From positions 2,474,501-2,538,500 of the forward strand of contig NZ_CP021112.1 of NCBI RefSeq assembly GCF_002119765.1: a stretch of 64,000 nt of DNA. The letters run 5' to 3'. The position numbers and the translations under genes were made by a program. The stretch is from Pseudorhodoplanes sinuspersici. Its GTDB lineage: Bacteria > Pseudomonadota > Alphaproteobacteria > Rhizobiales > Xanthobacteraceae. Every line of letters begins with the position of its first letter. Positions within the stretch are counted from its first letter, which is position 1. The notes under the pieces were generated by a model. It was not told the DNA's origin, made no database searches, and was given only the letters and a program-made list of their open reading frames with translations. Of the stretch, positions 8,054-15,277 are shown in pieces.

Positions 8054-8623
8054 TTACGCCGCAGCGGTGCGGGAGCCGTCGGGGAGGGATTCCGCCTCGC
8101 GCTCGGCGACGATCTTCAGGTCCTTGAAGCCCTTCTCGAACTGATCGCCGCACATCTTGTCCACGTTCATGAACAGACCCATGACCTTTGACATCATGTT
8201 TGCGCGACCGTGGATGCTCCACGTCATCCTGGTGGCATCGCCCTGCGGTTCGAACGTGTATTCGACGATGTGATTGGCCTTCATCGGCTTGGTCATGTCG
8301 AGATTGAATGTGATCTTCGAGGGCGTGACCGCGGCGATCGTGAACTTTCCGGCGCCGCTCTGTTTGTCGCCGTCCCATTCCAGGGCCGAGCCGACGCCGG
8401 TTGCCGGGCCGCTGAAGGTTTTCTTCATGGTCAGCCCTTTTTCGAACGGCGACCATTCGACGCCGCGGCGAAGATCGGTGACGATGCCGATGATCTTCTC
8501 TCGCGGCGCATGGATGATTGCCGATCGCTCGACCCGGAACGTGTCCGGCTGCATCGATGCGTAGATCAGAAGGCCAATGACGGCGGCGGCCACGACGGCG
8601 AGGATGATGAGAGCGATGGTCAT
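8054..8623 (-). CDS. Membrane-anchored SRPBCC family protein (tandem copy 2)
   Basis: A 189-residue paralogue of the gene at 7488-8021, with the same architecture: an N-terminal helix (IILAVVAAAVIGLLIY) and an SRPBCC domain with HAPREKIIGIVTDLRRG, EWSPFEKGLTMKKTFSGP, ALEWDGD and KMCGDQFEKGFKDL. It carries an extra polar tail of about 12 residues. The ATG at 8623 is preceded four codons earlier by an in-frame TTG. The function is unknown; lipid or hydrophobic ligand binding is typical of the fold. Confidence 0.9.
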   Translation of the reverse strand: MTIALIILAVVAAAVIGLLIYASMQPDTFRVERSAIIHAPREKIIGIVTDLRRGVEWSPFEKGLTMKKTFSGPATGVGSALEWDGDKQSGAGKFTIAAVTPSKITFNLDMTKPMKANHIVEYTFEPQGDATRMTWSIHGRANMMSKVMGLFMNVDKMCGDQFEKGFKDLKIVAEREAESLPDGSRTAAA

Positions 8624-8689
8624 GATGTTCTCCAAAGGCGCGCCTGTTGCGCGAAAATTTTTGACGGGAATGACTGTGCGCGAAGCGCT

Positions 8690-9196
8690 TCAGGTTTTGG
8701 CAAGATAGTCGTCGAGCTTCTCGAACGAGCCGCCATAGCCCTGTTTCATCGAATCGAACATGCCGATGAAGGTCTTGGTTTCCGCCTCCGAGGCATTGAT
8801 CGGCCGGCCGCGCAGCGTCAGCGTCGTCTGGCCGTTCTCTTCGGTCAGGGTCAGCGTGTTTTGTATTTCCAGCGGCCATGTGTCCTTGAGCTGCGGGAAG
8901 GGCGCGCGCGTGATGCCGCCGTCGAGATCCGCGAACGAATTGATGAACACGATGCGTTCCGGGGCGACGATCTCGCGATAGACAAAGCGGCCGAACATGT
9001 CGTGCCCCGGCTGAAACTGCATCGCGTAGTGAAAAATGCCGCCGGGCCGGAAGTCGAATGTCATGATACGGAGCGTGCAGCCTTTTGGACCCCACCATTG
9101 CGCAAGGCTGTCGGCCTCCGACCAGGCTTTCCACACCTTGTCGCGCGGCGCATTGAAGGTGCGGGTGATGACGAGTTCCTGCTGGGTGTCGAGCAT
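8690..9196 (-). CDS. SRPBCC (AHSA1-like) family protein
   Basis: A 168-residue cytoplasmic START-like protein with ITRTFNAPRDKVWKAW, LAQWWGPKGC, FDFRPGGIFHYAM, a central ERIVFINSF strand and a final FDSMKQGYGGSFEKLDDYL helix that lines the cavity. This is the 'AHSA1/activator of Hsp90-like' subfamily that in bacteria accompanies ArsR regulators. I start at MLDTQQ, the ATG at 9196, since upstream codons give no homology. It is one of five SRPBCC domains in this array. Confidence 0.9.
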   Translation of the reverse strand: MLDTQQELVITRTFNAPRDKVWKAWSEADSLAQWWGPKGCTLRIMTFDFRPGGIFHYAMQFQPGHDMFGRFVYREIVAPERIVFINSFADLDGGITRAPFPQLKDTWPLEIQNTLTLTEENGQTTLTLRGRPINASEAETKTFIGMFDSMKQGYGGSFEKLDDYLAKT

Positions 9197-9230
9197 GGTG
9201 TTGTTCCGTGATGGGTTGTGCTGATTGTGC

Positions 9231-9656
9231 TCAGGCTTTTGCCAAAGGATGCGCGAAACTCCAGGCATGGCCGAAGGGATCGAGCACCTGGCCATAGCGG
9301 TCGCCCCAGAAGGCATCCATCGGCGGCATCAGAATGGTGGCGCCGGCATCGGTGGCGCGCTTCACCGCCTCGTCGCAATTGGGCACAAAAAGATGCAGCA
9401 CGAATGTGCTGGCACCGGCCGTTTTCGGGCCGACGATTTTGCCGCCACCGTGTTGCTCGCGGTATTCCGGGAAATCGTCCATCAGGAAGACGCGTGAGCC
9501 GTTCACTTGCAGTTCGGCGTGCATCAGCCGTTTGCCGTCCTCGGCCGGCATGCGCAAGACTTCGGTTGCGCCCAATGCCTTCTTGTAGAAGTCGATGGCA
9601 TCGGCTGCGCCGTCGACGACGAGATGGGGAATGACGCCTTGTGTCTGTTCGGTCAT
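9231..9656 (-). CDS. VOC family protein, PhnB-like
   Basis: A 141-residue glyoxalase/bleomycin-resistance fold protein. It begins VIPHLVVDGAADAIDFYKKALGATEV, the PhnB-type first beta-alpha-beta unit, and has MHAELQVNGSRVFLMDDFPE, HLFVPNCDEAVKRATDAGA and a final WGDRYGQVLDPFGHAWSFA. The metal-ligand-like Glu and His positions of PhnB proteins are present. PhnB-like members are annotated only by fold, so neither glyoxalase nor resistance activity can be assumed. AAGGAG sits upstream of the ATG at 9656. Confidence 0.9.
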   Translation of the reverse strand: MTEQTQGVIPHLVVDGAADAIDFYKKALGATEVLRMPAEDGKRLMHAELQVNGSRVFLMDDFPEYREQHGGGKIVGPKTAGASTFVLHLFVPNCDEAVKRATDAGATILMPPMDAFWGDRYGQVLDPFGHAWSFAHPLAKA

Positions 9657-9763
9657 GGTGATCTCCTTGATAGGTGTGTTGCAGGCGTGGGAGGGCATTC
9701 AGCCGTGCCGCATGGCACGCCCGCCGACATGTGAAGGTTCAGCTCTCGCTTACGACACGTCGA

Positions 9764-10126
9764 TCAGAGATCGATGAAGGTCTTGAAGCCGCCCCAGAAC
9801 ATGCGTTTGGCGTCGAATGGCATTTTCTTCGGATCATTCATCATGTCGGCGAGACGCTTGTCCTTCATCACCTTTTTTATGATGGCATCGCGTTGCTTGC
9901 GCGATTTGTAGGTGATCCAGGAAAAGACCACGACCTCGCCTTTCTTCAGCTTCACGCTCTGCGGAAACGATGTCGATTTGCCGGGCTTCACGTCATCGGC
10001 GACACATTCATGGTAATCGATGGCGCCGTGCTCCTTCCAGACCTTGCCGGCGATTTTGGCGATGCGTTCGTAGTCCTTCAGCTTCTTCTTTGGAACCGGC
10101 AGCACAAATCCATCGACATAGGGCAT
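9764..10126 (-). CDS. DUF1428 family protein
   Basis: A 120-residue protein starting MPYVDGFVLPVPKKKLKDY, the hallmark of DUF1428 (E. coli YbaA-like). It also has GAIDYHECVADDV, VVVFSWITYKSRKQRD and a final MPFDAKRMFWGGFKTFID. The fold is a dimeric alpha/beta barrel-like ferredoxin fold. No activity is established for the family. AAGGAG precedes the ATG. It lies 42 bases after the DUF899 gene, a pairing often seen with SRPBCC and VOC genes. Confidence 0.93.
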   Translation of the reverse strand: MPYVDGFVLPVPKKKLKDYERIAKIAGKVWKEHGAIDYHECVADDVKPGKSTSFPQSVKLKKGEVVVFSWITYKSRKQRDAIIKKVMKDKRLADMMNDPKKMPFDAKRMFWGGFKTFIDL

Positions 10127-10168
10127 TCGAAATCTCCTTGAGTGTTTTTATGGAACGGCTGTAGCTGC

Positions 10169-10966
10169 CTAATTTGAATGGCAACAGGATGACGCTTCGT
10201 CGCCAGCCACCCATCGCCCGGTCGGAGCGACGTGGCCGACAGCACCATAACGGTCATGATGCCGCACCCAGTCGGTGAGATCGAAATTCGGGCCTTGCTC
10301 GTTGCGGCCCTTGGGCGTGAGATCGAGCAGCATATACGAGCCGAGCACTTCCTCGCCGCCCCGGCCGAAGGTCGAGTAGGTATGGAAGATGTCGCCCTTC
10401 TCGTCCTTGTAAAAGATACTGAAGCCGGACAGGTCTTCCAGCGGAACTTCGGTTTCCTGGTAATTGTAGAAGGCCTTGCCGCTTTTCATCTGCTCGGGTG
10501 TGAACGAGACATCGAAATCGTAATTGAAGTCGCTGCCGAAGGACGACACCCACCTGAAGCGCCAGCCCATCCGCGTCTTGAAGGCCTCGATCTCGGCAAG
10601 GGGAGCGCGCGCAACGGATACGAAGCTGACATCGTGATGCTCGATATGCTGGAGCGCAGCTTCGACGTGATCGACCTCGAATGAACAGCCGACGCAGCCG
10701 TCCTTCTGTCCCGGCGCCAGCATGAAATGCTTGACGATGAGCTGGCTGCGGCCATCGAACAGGTCGGCGAGCGTCTTCTTGCCATCCGGCGTGTCGAAGA
10801 CGTAGGTCTTCTCGACCTTGACCCATGGCAGGTCGCGGCGCTTTGCGCTCAGCTTGTCGCGCAGGTGAGTCATTTCCTTTTCTTCCGCGAGCAGAGCCTT
10901 GCGCTCTTTCAGCCAGGTGTCGCGGGATACGATGCGATGGTTCGTGGCATTGCTGACATCGGTCAT
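10169..10966 (-). CDS. DUF899 family thioredoxin-like protein
   Basis: A 265-residue protein of the DUF899 family. The N-terminus RIVSRDTWLKERKALLAEEKE is followed by a thioredoxin-like core with FDGRSQLIVKHFMLAPG, and a Cys pair at C91 and C94 within KDGCVGCSFEVDH. Later parts are RWVSSFGSDFNYDF, a strand FSIFYKDEKGDIFHTYSTFGRG and LLDLTPKGRNEQGP. The tail ends in a Cys-Cys-His cluster. Redox or peroxidase-like action has been suggested for this fold but is not established. GTAAGGAGG precedes the ATG at 10966. Confidence 0.93.
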   Translation of the reverse strand: MTDVSNATNHRIVSRDTWLKERKALLAEEKEMTHLRDKLSAKRRDLPWVKVEKTYVFDTPDGKKTLADLFDGRSQLIVKHFMLAPGQKDGCVGCSFEVDHVEAALQHIEHHDVSFVSVARAPLAEIEAFKTRMGWRFRWVSSFGSDFNYDFDVSFTPEQMKSGKAFYNYQETEVPLEDLSGFSIFYKDEKGDIFHTYSTFGRGGEEVLGSYMLLDLTPKGRNEQGPNFDLTDWVRHHDRYGAVGHVAPTGRWVAGDEASSCCHSN

Positions 10967-10980
10967 GGGTGCCTCCTTAC

Positions 10981-11253
10981 TCATTGTGCGTTTTGCGGGA
11001 CCATGACAGCGGCGATGCGGCGGACGCTGTCGGCGGTATTCGTGCAGATCGGCTGCTCGATGATCTCGGCGAAGATCGAGCGATCGTTGGCCAAGGCACG
11101 GCTGCGATAATGGTCGATATGTTCGGCGATGAGGATCGCGCCGCTGAAGGCTGTTGCCGCCAGCGCGACGGCTGAGCCGAGGCGCAGCGCCAGCTGTGCG
11201 CCGGCGCGCCATATCCAGGCGGAAGCAAGAACAAAGAAGCTGCAGCAGATCAT
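10981..11253 (-). CDS. Small hypothetical membrane protein
   Basis: A 90-residue frame from the ATG at 11253 (a TTG at 11268 is possible). It starts with two hydrophobic stretches, CCSFFVLASAWIW and LGSAVALAATAFSGAILIA, then a polar tail with two Cys. I do not recognise the family. Its spacing (30 and 14 bases to neighbours) and direction fit the operon, which favours a real gene, but composition alone could give such a frame in GC-rich DNA. Confidence 0.5.
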   Translation of the reverse strand: MICCSFFVLASAWIWRAGAQLALRLGSAVALAATAFSGAILIAEHIDHYRSRALANDRSIFAEIIEQPICTNTADSVRRIAAVMVPQNAQ

Positions 11254-11283
11254 GGCGTCGTTCCCCAAACGTATTCGCCGTTG

Positions 11284-11664
11284 TTACATTCCGACCGGTG
11301 TCATCCAGCCGATCCCGGCTCCACCGGGCTGTTTCAGAATGGCGATGCGGCCCACATCCGGCACATCGAAAATCGGCCGCATCAATTGCGCGCCGGCTTT
11401 GACGGCCTTGGCGACGCGTGCGTCGACGTCGTCGACCGCGAGATAGGGCATCCATCCCTCAGGGACACCATCGAACTCCGGCGAGGTCAGCGGGAAGATC
11501 CCGGCGACCGGCTTGCCGTCATGGATGGCGCACCAGTAAGTGTCGCCCCGGTCCATCGGCATGGACACGAACGTCCAGCCGATGGTGTCTTGATAGAACC
11601 GCTTGTCGCGCTCGACGTCGCGGCTCGTGAGTTCGTTCCAGTGAAAGGTGCCGTGCTGTGGCAT
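11284..11664 (-). CDS. VOC family protein
   Basis: A 126-residue glyoxalase-fold protein. MPQHGTFHWNELTSRDVERDKRFYQDTIGWTF is the first module, of the PF00903-like type found in putative lactoylglutathione-lyase relatives with an FHWNEL start. Later features are YWCAIHDGKPVAGIFP, PYLAVDDVDARVAKAVKAGA and a final GRIAILKQPGGAGIGWMTP. It is distinct from the PhnB-like VOC gene at 9231. The ligand is unknown. The ATG at 11664 is used; the upstream TTG adds four residues. Confidence 0.9.
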   Translation of the reverse strand: MPQHGTFHWNELTSRDVERDKRFYQDTIGWTFVSMPMDRGDTYWCAIHDGKPVAGIFPLTSPEFDGVPEGWMPYLAVDDVDARVAKAVKAGAQLMRPIFDVPDVGRIAILKQPGGAGIGWMTPVGM

Positions 11665-11697
11665 GGCGAACTCCAAACTTTCTTTGCGAAACGCCGT

Positions 11698-12327
11698 TCA
11701 GGCGGCCTGTGCTTCCCGCGCCGGGAAGGGATCGCGCCAGGCAGGAATCTCCTCGAGCACGGATTTCCAGCGAACGACGTTCTTGAAATCATCGAGCGGC
11801 AACTGGATACGATCGGCGTAAGGCAGCGTCACCGATACCGCGAAGTCAGCAACCGTCAGGTGATCGCCGAGAAGGAATGTCCGGCCGGCGAGGTGATCGT
11901 CCAGCACGGCGGCGAATTGCTTGAAGAACCCGGTGGATTCATCGACCGCCTTGGTATCGGGCTCACCGAGACCAAACTTCGGCTTGATGATGTAATTGAA
12001 ATACAGATTGCCGGTGTGGCGCGTGAAGTGTTCTGAATTCCAGGTCAGCCACTTCAGAACGTCGATCTGCTTCTCGGGATTTGACGGCCAGAGATCCGAC
12101 TTCGCCTTGCGGGCGAGGTGGCACATGATGGCGTTGGCTTCCCACAGCTTGGTGTCGCCATCTTCCAATGCCGGCACCTTGCCGTTCGGATTGATCGCGA
12201 GGTAATGCGGCGTCTTGTGTTCGCCCTTGGCGAGATCGACGCGGACGAAGTCCGCCGGCGCATCGACATACTTGGCGACCGCGCAGGCCTTCTGCGGGTT
12301 GATGGTTTCAAAGTAATAGAGCTTCAT
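11698..12327 (-). CDS. Glutathione S-transferase
   Basis: A 209-residue GST. The thioredoxin-like domain has MKLYYFETINPQKACAVAKY, with a Pro-x-x-Cys-like active region, then INPNGKVPALED (cis-Pro) and LWEANAIMCHLA, the Glu-Ala(Ser) gamma-glutamyl binding pair. The C-terminal domain has RTFLLGDHLTVADFAVSVTLPYAD, with the N-capping box. This arrangement is typical of soluble bacterial GSTs that conjugate electrophiles or act as peroxidases. It is 52 bases downstream of a second GST in the same orientation. Confidence 0.93.
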   Translation of the reverse strand: MKLYYFETINPQKACAVAKYVDAPADFVRVDLAKGEHKTPHYLAINPNGKVPALEDGDTKLWEANAIMCHLARKAKSDLWPSNPEKQIDVLKWLTWNSEHFTRHTGNLYFNYIIKPKFGLGEPDTKAVDESTGFFKQFAAVLDDHLAGRTFLLGDHLTVADFAVSVTLPYADRIQLPLDDFKNVVRWKSVLEEIPAWRDPFPAREAQAA

Positions 12328-12379
12328 GACTTCTCTCCAATCCAGCGTTAAGCGAACAGTTTTTCCAGCGCGGCTCTGC

Positions 12380-13024
12380 TCACGCAGCCACTTTGAAGTC
12401 GGTGATCTGTGCATTGAGCGCGCGTTCAAAAGCGGGCCTCGCAGTGCAGCGCTTGACATAAGTCGCAAGGCGCGGGTCACTCATCACGATGTCGGTGTGA
12501 CCGAGAATCCTGAGCACCGTGGTCATCATCAGGTCGCCGGCGGTGAAGCGTTCGCCATCGAGGTAAGGCTTGTCGCCGAGCGCCTTGGAGAGTCCGGCAA
12601 GGCGCTGCTGCGCGAACTGCACGGCGCCTGGACGTCGCAGCTTGGCCCATTCCTGATCTCTGTAGAACAAGTCGATCAAAGCCACATTCATGAGGAAGGG
12701 CTCGATGGAATTGAGCGCGGCGATCAGCCATTGTGTCGCCCGCGTTCGTTCTTTTGGCTGCCTCGGCAGCAGTATCTCACTCCGCTCACCGATGTAGAGC
12801 ACGATGGCTCCCGATTCGAAGAGTACGAAGCCGTCTTCTTCAAGGATCGGCACCTGACCAAACGGCTGCAGCGAGCGATAATCGGGCTTGTCCTGATCGC
12901 CCTGTTCGAGGAGGCGCGTCCGGTAAGACAGGCCAGCCTCTTCCAAAGCCCAGCGCGCACGCAGATCGCGCACCTGGCCCTGAGCGAAATCCGGAACCCA
13001 TTTGAAAGCAGAAATCGTGATCAT
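12380..13024 (-). CDS. Glutathione S-transferase family protein
   Basis: A 214-residue GST-fold protein, divergent from its neighbour. Its N-terminus is FKWVPDFAQGQVRDLRARWALEEAGLSY, then SLQPFGQVPILEEDGFVLFESGAIVLYIG (cis-Pro and Glu-Ser pair). The C-terminal domain includes GDKPYLDGERFTAGDLMMTTVLR and ARPAFERAL. The start ATG at 13024 has GAAGGAACG upstream; a long open frame extends further upstream to 13609 but only as a shadow of the SRPBCC gene. The substrate is unknown. Confidence 0.92.
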   Translation of the reverse strand: MITISAFKWVPDFAQGQVRDLRARWALEEAGLSYRTRLLEQGDQDKPDYRSLQPFGQVPILEEDGFVLFESGAIVLYIGERSEILLPRQPKERTRATQWLIAALNSIEPFLMNVALIDLFYRDQEWAKLRRPGAVQFAQQRLAGLSKALGDKPYLDGERFTAGDLMMTTVLRILGHTDIVMSDPRLATYVKRCTARPAFERALNAQITDFKVAA

Positions 13025-13101
13025 CTGGTACGTTCCTTCGGTTTTCCGCAGCGTCAACGCCGGGCTTGACATAGGTCGAGAGGGCCGCGCGGCCTGACCG
13101 C

Positions 13102-13551
13102 TCAGGCGAAAAGCCGCTCCAGTTTGTCGAGCGAACCGCTCCAGCCGCGCTTGTGGCCGTCGCGGGCGGGTTCGTCGAAGAATTTCTCGTGCAGGAGCGT
13201 GAGCAGCGAGCCTTCGCCGTCGGGCTTGATCGTGACGGTGACGAGCGACTCGCGCTCCTTCATCGTGTGCCAGGCCCACGTGAAAACGAGTTTCTCGTTC
13301 GGCACCACCTCGCGATAGATGCCGCCGACCTGATGATATTCGCCGTCTTCGGTGTGGAAGCCGATGTTGAAGCCGCCGCCGACGCGCAGATCGATCTCTG
13401 CTTTCGTGACGGGACCGGAATCGGGCCCAAACCAGCGCACTATTTTTTGCGGGTCGGTCCAGGCGGCGTAGACTTTTTTCGCTGGCGCATTGAGACGACG
13501 TTTGAGGGTGAGGCTGGGTTTGACGGCGTCGTTGGTTTGGGCGAGGGACAT
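13102..13551 (-). CDS. SRPBCC (AHSA1-like) protein paired with the ArsR regulator
   Basis: A 149-residue START-like protein. It has LKRRLNAPAKKVYAAWTDPQKIVRWFGP, a central IDLRVGGGFNIGF strand pair, KLVFTWAWHTMKERESLVTV and the terminal helix GHKRGWSGSLDKLERLF. ArsR-AHSA1 pairs are very common in soil bacteria. The coding sequence begins inside the 3' part of the ArsR gene, overlapping it by 112 bases in another frame, so translation is probably coupled. Confidence 0.92.
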   Translation of the reverse strand: MSLAQTNDAVKPSLTLKRRLNAPAKKVYAAWTDPQKIVRWFGPDSGPVTKAEIDLRVGGGFNIGFHTEDGEYHQVGGIYREVVPNEKLVFTWAWHTMKERESLVTVTIKPDGEGSLLTLLHEKFFDEPARDGHKRGWSGSLDKLERLFA

Positions 13552-13880
13552 GACTCTTCCTCCACGAAAGCGGCAAGACGATCGAGCTGCTGCGACCAGA
13601 ACTGCGCATACCGGTTCAACCACCGCATGGCGTCCTCCATGGGCGCTGCTGTGAGTTCGCAAGTGACAACCCGTCCCGACTTCGAGCGGTGGATCAGCTT
13701 GGCATCCGACAACACGTCGAGATGCTTCATGATCGCCGGCAGGGAGACCGGGAAGGGTTTAGCCAGTTCGCTCACGGACATGCCGTCCTGCTCGGCGAGC
13801 CGCGCCAGAATGGCGCGGCGTGTCGGGTCGGAAAGCGCCGCAAACGTGCTGTTCAGTGGGTCATTTTGATAGTAAACCAT
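13440..13880 (-). CDS. ArsR/SmtB-family winged-helix regulator
   Basis: A 146-residue regulator. The winged helix covers about residues 5-95: FAALSDPTRRAILARLAEQDGMSVSELAK, then a recognition helix SLPAIMKHLDVLSDAKLI and the wing RSKSGRVVTCELTA. RYAQFWSQQLDRLAAFVEEE is where most relatives end. Here the frame continues about 37 Pro/Ser/Lys-rich residues into the SRPBCC gene, probably through loss of the usual stop. Metal-binding cysteines of classical ArsR are absent. As first gene of the array it is the likely repressor of the operon. Start ATG 13880. Confidence 0.92.
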   Translation of the reverse strand: MVYYQNDPLNSTFAALSDPTRRAILARLAEQDGMSVSELAKPFPVSLPAIMKHLDVLSDAKLIHRSKSGRVVTCELTAAPMEDAMRWLNRYAQFWSQQLDRLAAFVEEESCPSPKPTTPSNPASPSNVVSMRQRKKSTPPGPTRKK

Positions 13881-14060
13881 GTGGTTAAGTATAGGGATGT
13901 GAGAGTGAGCGTCAAGCGGGAATTTCAGAATCCGCGAGAAATCGAAAAAGAGGATTTGCAAGAATGCGTTAGCGGTGTGTTAGGCGGATCGTAACGCTCT
14001 TTGCTCATTCTGTTCGCGGTGCGATGTGACCTAGGATGGCTGAAAGTGGCTGGCATTCAG

Positions 14061-14312
14061 ATGAAGAAGATGAACTGGGTGAAGCCGCAATCAGCCTATG
14101 ACAGCATGCAAGCGTGGCGTGCCAAGCGTCAGGCTGCCGTGGCGGAGTTCGAGTCGCTGTCGACGGCCACCGCGAGCGCCTTTAGTGCGGCGTGGTCCAA
14201 CCAGATCAGCGGTCTTGGAGAGCTTGCCGCCAACGCGGCGCTACAGCGTGTTTCTGCCGAAGGCAAAGCCAAGATCGATGCGGCCACAAGCTCAATCGAC
14301 GTGAGCGCGTAG
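14061..14312 (+). CDS. Hypothetical protein paired with the YjfB-like gene
   Basis: An 83-residue, Ala/Ser-rich, mostly helical protein with KPQSAYDSMQAWRAKRQAAVAEFE and LQRVSAEGKAKIDAA. I do not recognise a named family. It lies 22 bases upstream of a YjfB-type gene in the same direction, so the two are probably cotranscribed and perhaps both belong to flagellar biology. The start is the ATG at 14061; an earlier in-frame start at 14001 gives an unlikely N-terminus. Confidence 0.65.
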   Translation: MKKMNWVKPQSAYDSMQAWRAKRQAAVAEFESLSTATASAFSAAWSNQISGLGELAANAALQRVSAEGKAKIDAATSSIDVSA

Positions 14313-14334
14313 GACCAAAGGACGCAATCGGAAT

Positions 14335-14535
14335 ATGGATGTTACCGCTCTCGCTGCCGCTTATGCCGGCGCGCAAACCTCCCAGGTGCAGATGGCTGCC
14401 GCGGCCAGGATGATGAAGATGAATGCCGAGGCGCAGGCCTCGATCATTCAGGTCATCGAGGCCGCGCAGGAGAATATGCAAACCGTCGCCGCGACGGCGG
14501 CCGGGATCGGCGAGAATCTCGATATTTCCGTGTGA
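14335..14535 (+). CDS. YjfB-family putative motility protein
   Basis: A 66-residue helical protein: MDVTALAAAYAGAQTSQ, then QMAAAARMMKMNAEAQASII and the end GENLDISV. The start 'MD-(I/V)-xAL' and the end 'G-x-x-(I/L)-DI-x-V' are the pattern of the YjfB family (PF14070), associated with motility in Bacillus and other bacteria, though its molecular role is unclear. No flagellar gene lies nearby in this window. Confidence 0.7.
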   Translation: MDVTALAAAYAGAQTSQVQMAAAARMMKMNAEAQASIIQVIEAAQENMQTVAATAAGIGENLDISV

Positions 14536-14587
14536 TTCCGCGGTTATTCGCCGATGATTCCACGGCTATTTGCCAGGCTTCCCGCGG

Positions 14588-15250
14588 TTATTTGCCGAGC
14601 GCCGTCTGTATGAATTTCACAGCATCGCCGCTGGCCCATTCGGCAGGGCCGGCCAGCGTCGCGACTTCGCAGCCGTTCTTGTCCACCAGCAATGTGGTCG
14701 GCATGCCAAAGGCGCGGCCTTTCTCCTTCAAGACCTGAAAGATGCGTGCGGTCGGATCGGCATAATAGGCCAGCGAGGTAATGCCGTTATCTTTCAGCCA
14801 GGTTTTCGCCTTTTCCGGATCGCGAGTATCGATATTGACCGCGACGACCTCGAAGTCCGTGCCGCCCAGCTTCTTCTGCAGTTCGTCGAGCGCCGGCATT
14901 TCCTTTTTGCACGGCGCGCACCAGGTGGCCCACAAATTCAGGAGGACCGTCTTGCCATTCCAGTCGGCCAGCTTGCGGTCCTGCCCGGAGGCGTCGCGGA
15001 AGGCGAGATCTGTTACCTGAATAGGGGACTTGGCCGGAGCCAGCGCCGCCACTTCGCCGCGGGCCAGTGGCTGCAATTTCTGCGCAAGCTGCGCGGCCGG
15101 CTGGCAGGCCTGCGGAACCGCCGGATTGCGCATGACCATGCCGATCCCGTATATCCCCGCCAGCCCCGCGGCGACGCCGGCGATCCCGCCCAGAAGCATG
15201 ACAGTCACGCGCTTTTTTGCGAGGTCCCGGGCAGACATTGGCGAAGTCAT
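14588..15250 (-). CDS. tlpA: TlpA thiol:disulfide interchange protein
   Basis: A 220-residue membrane-anchored thioredoxin. A transmembrane helix lies at about 16-38, and the periplasmic domain carries the active site WCAPC (C111, C114) in [26 protein letters not shown] holds the cis-Pro. In Bradyrhizobium TlpA is a periplasmic reductant needed for cytochrome oxidase (Cu-A/ScoI) maturation and lies next to argH, exactly as here. It is divergent from argH across 27 bases, so the promoters overlap. A Cys at about 49 (PQACQ) matches the extra structural disulfide known in TlpA. Confidence 0.95.
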   Translation of the reverse strand: MTSPMSARDLAKKRVTVMLLGGIAGVAAGLAGIYGIGMVMRNPAVPQACQPAAQLAQKLQPLARGEVAALAPAKSPIQVTDLAFRDASGQDRKLADWNGKTVLLNLWATWCAPCKKEMPALDELQKKLGGTDFEVVAVNIDTRDPEKAKTWLKDNGITSLAYYADPTARIFQVLKEKGRAFGMPTTLLVDKNGCEVATLAGPAEWASGDAVKFIQTALGK

Positions 15251-15277
15251 GGAATTCAAAACCTTAAGGTCACGGTC

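Noticed and set aside
7488-9134. One 548-residue minus-strand protein
   Set aside because: Only the last 177 residues are a real SRPBCC protein. The upstream part is the shadow of the two other SRPBCC genes in another frame.
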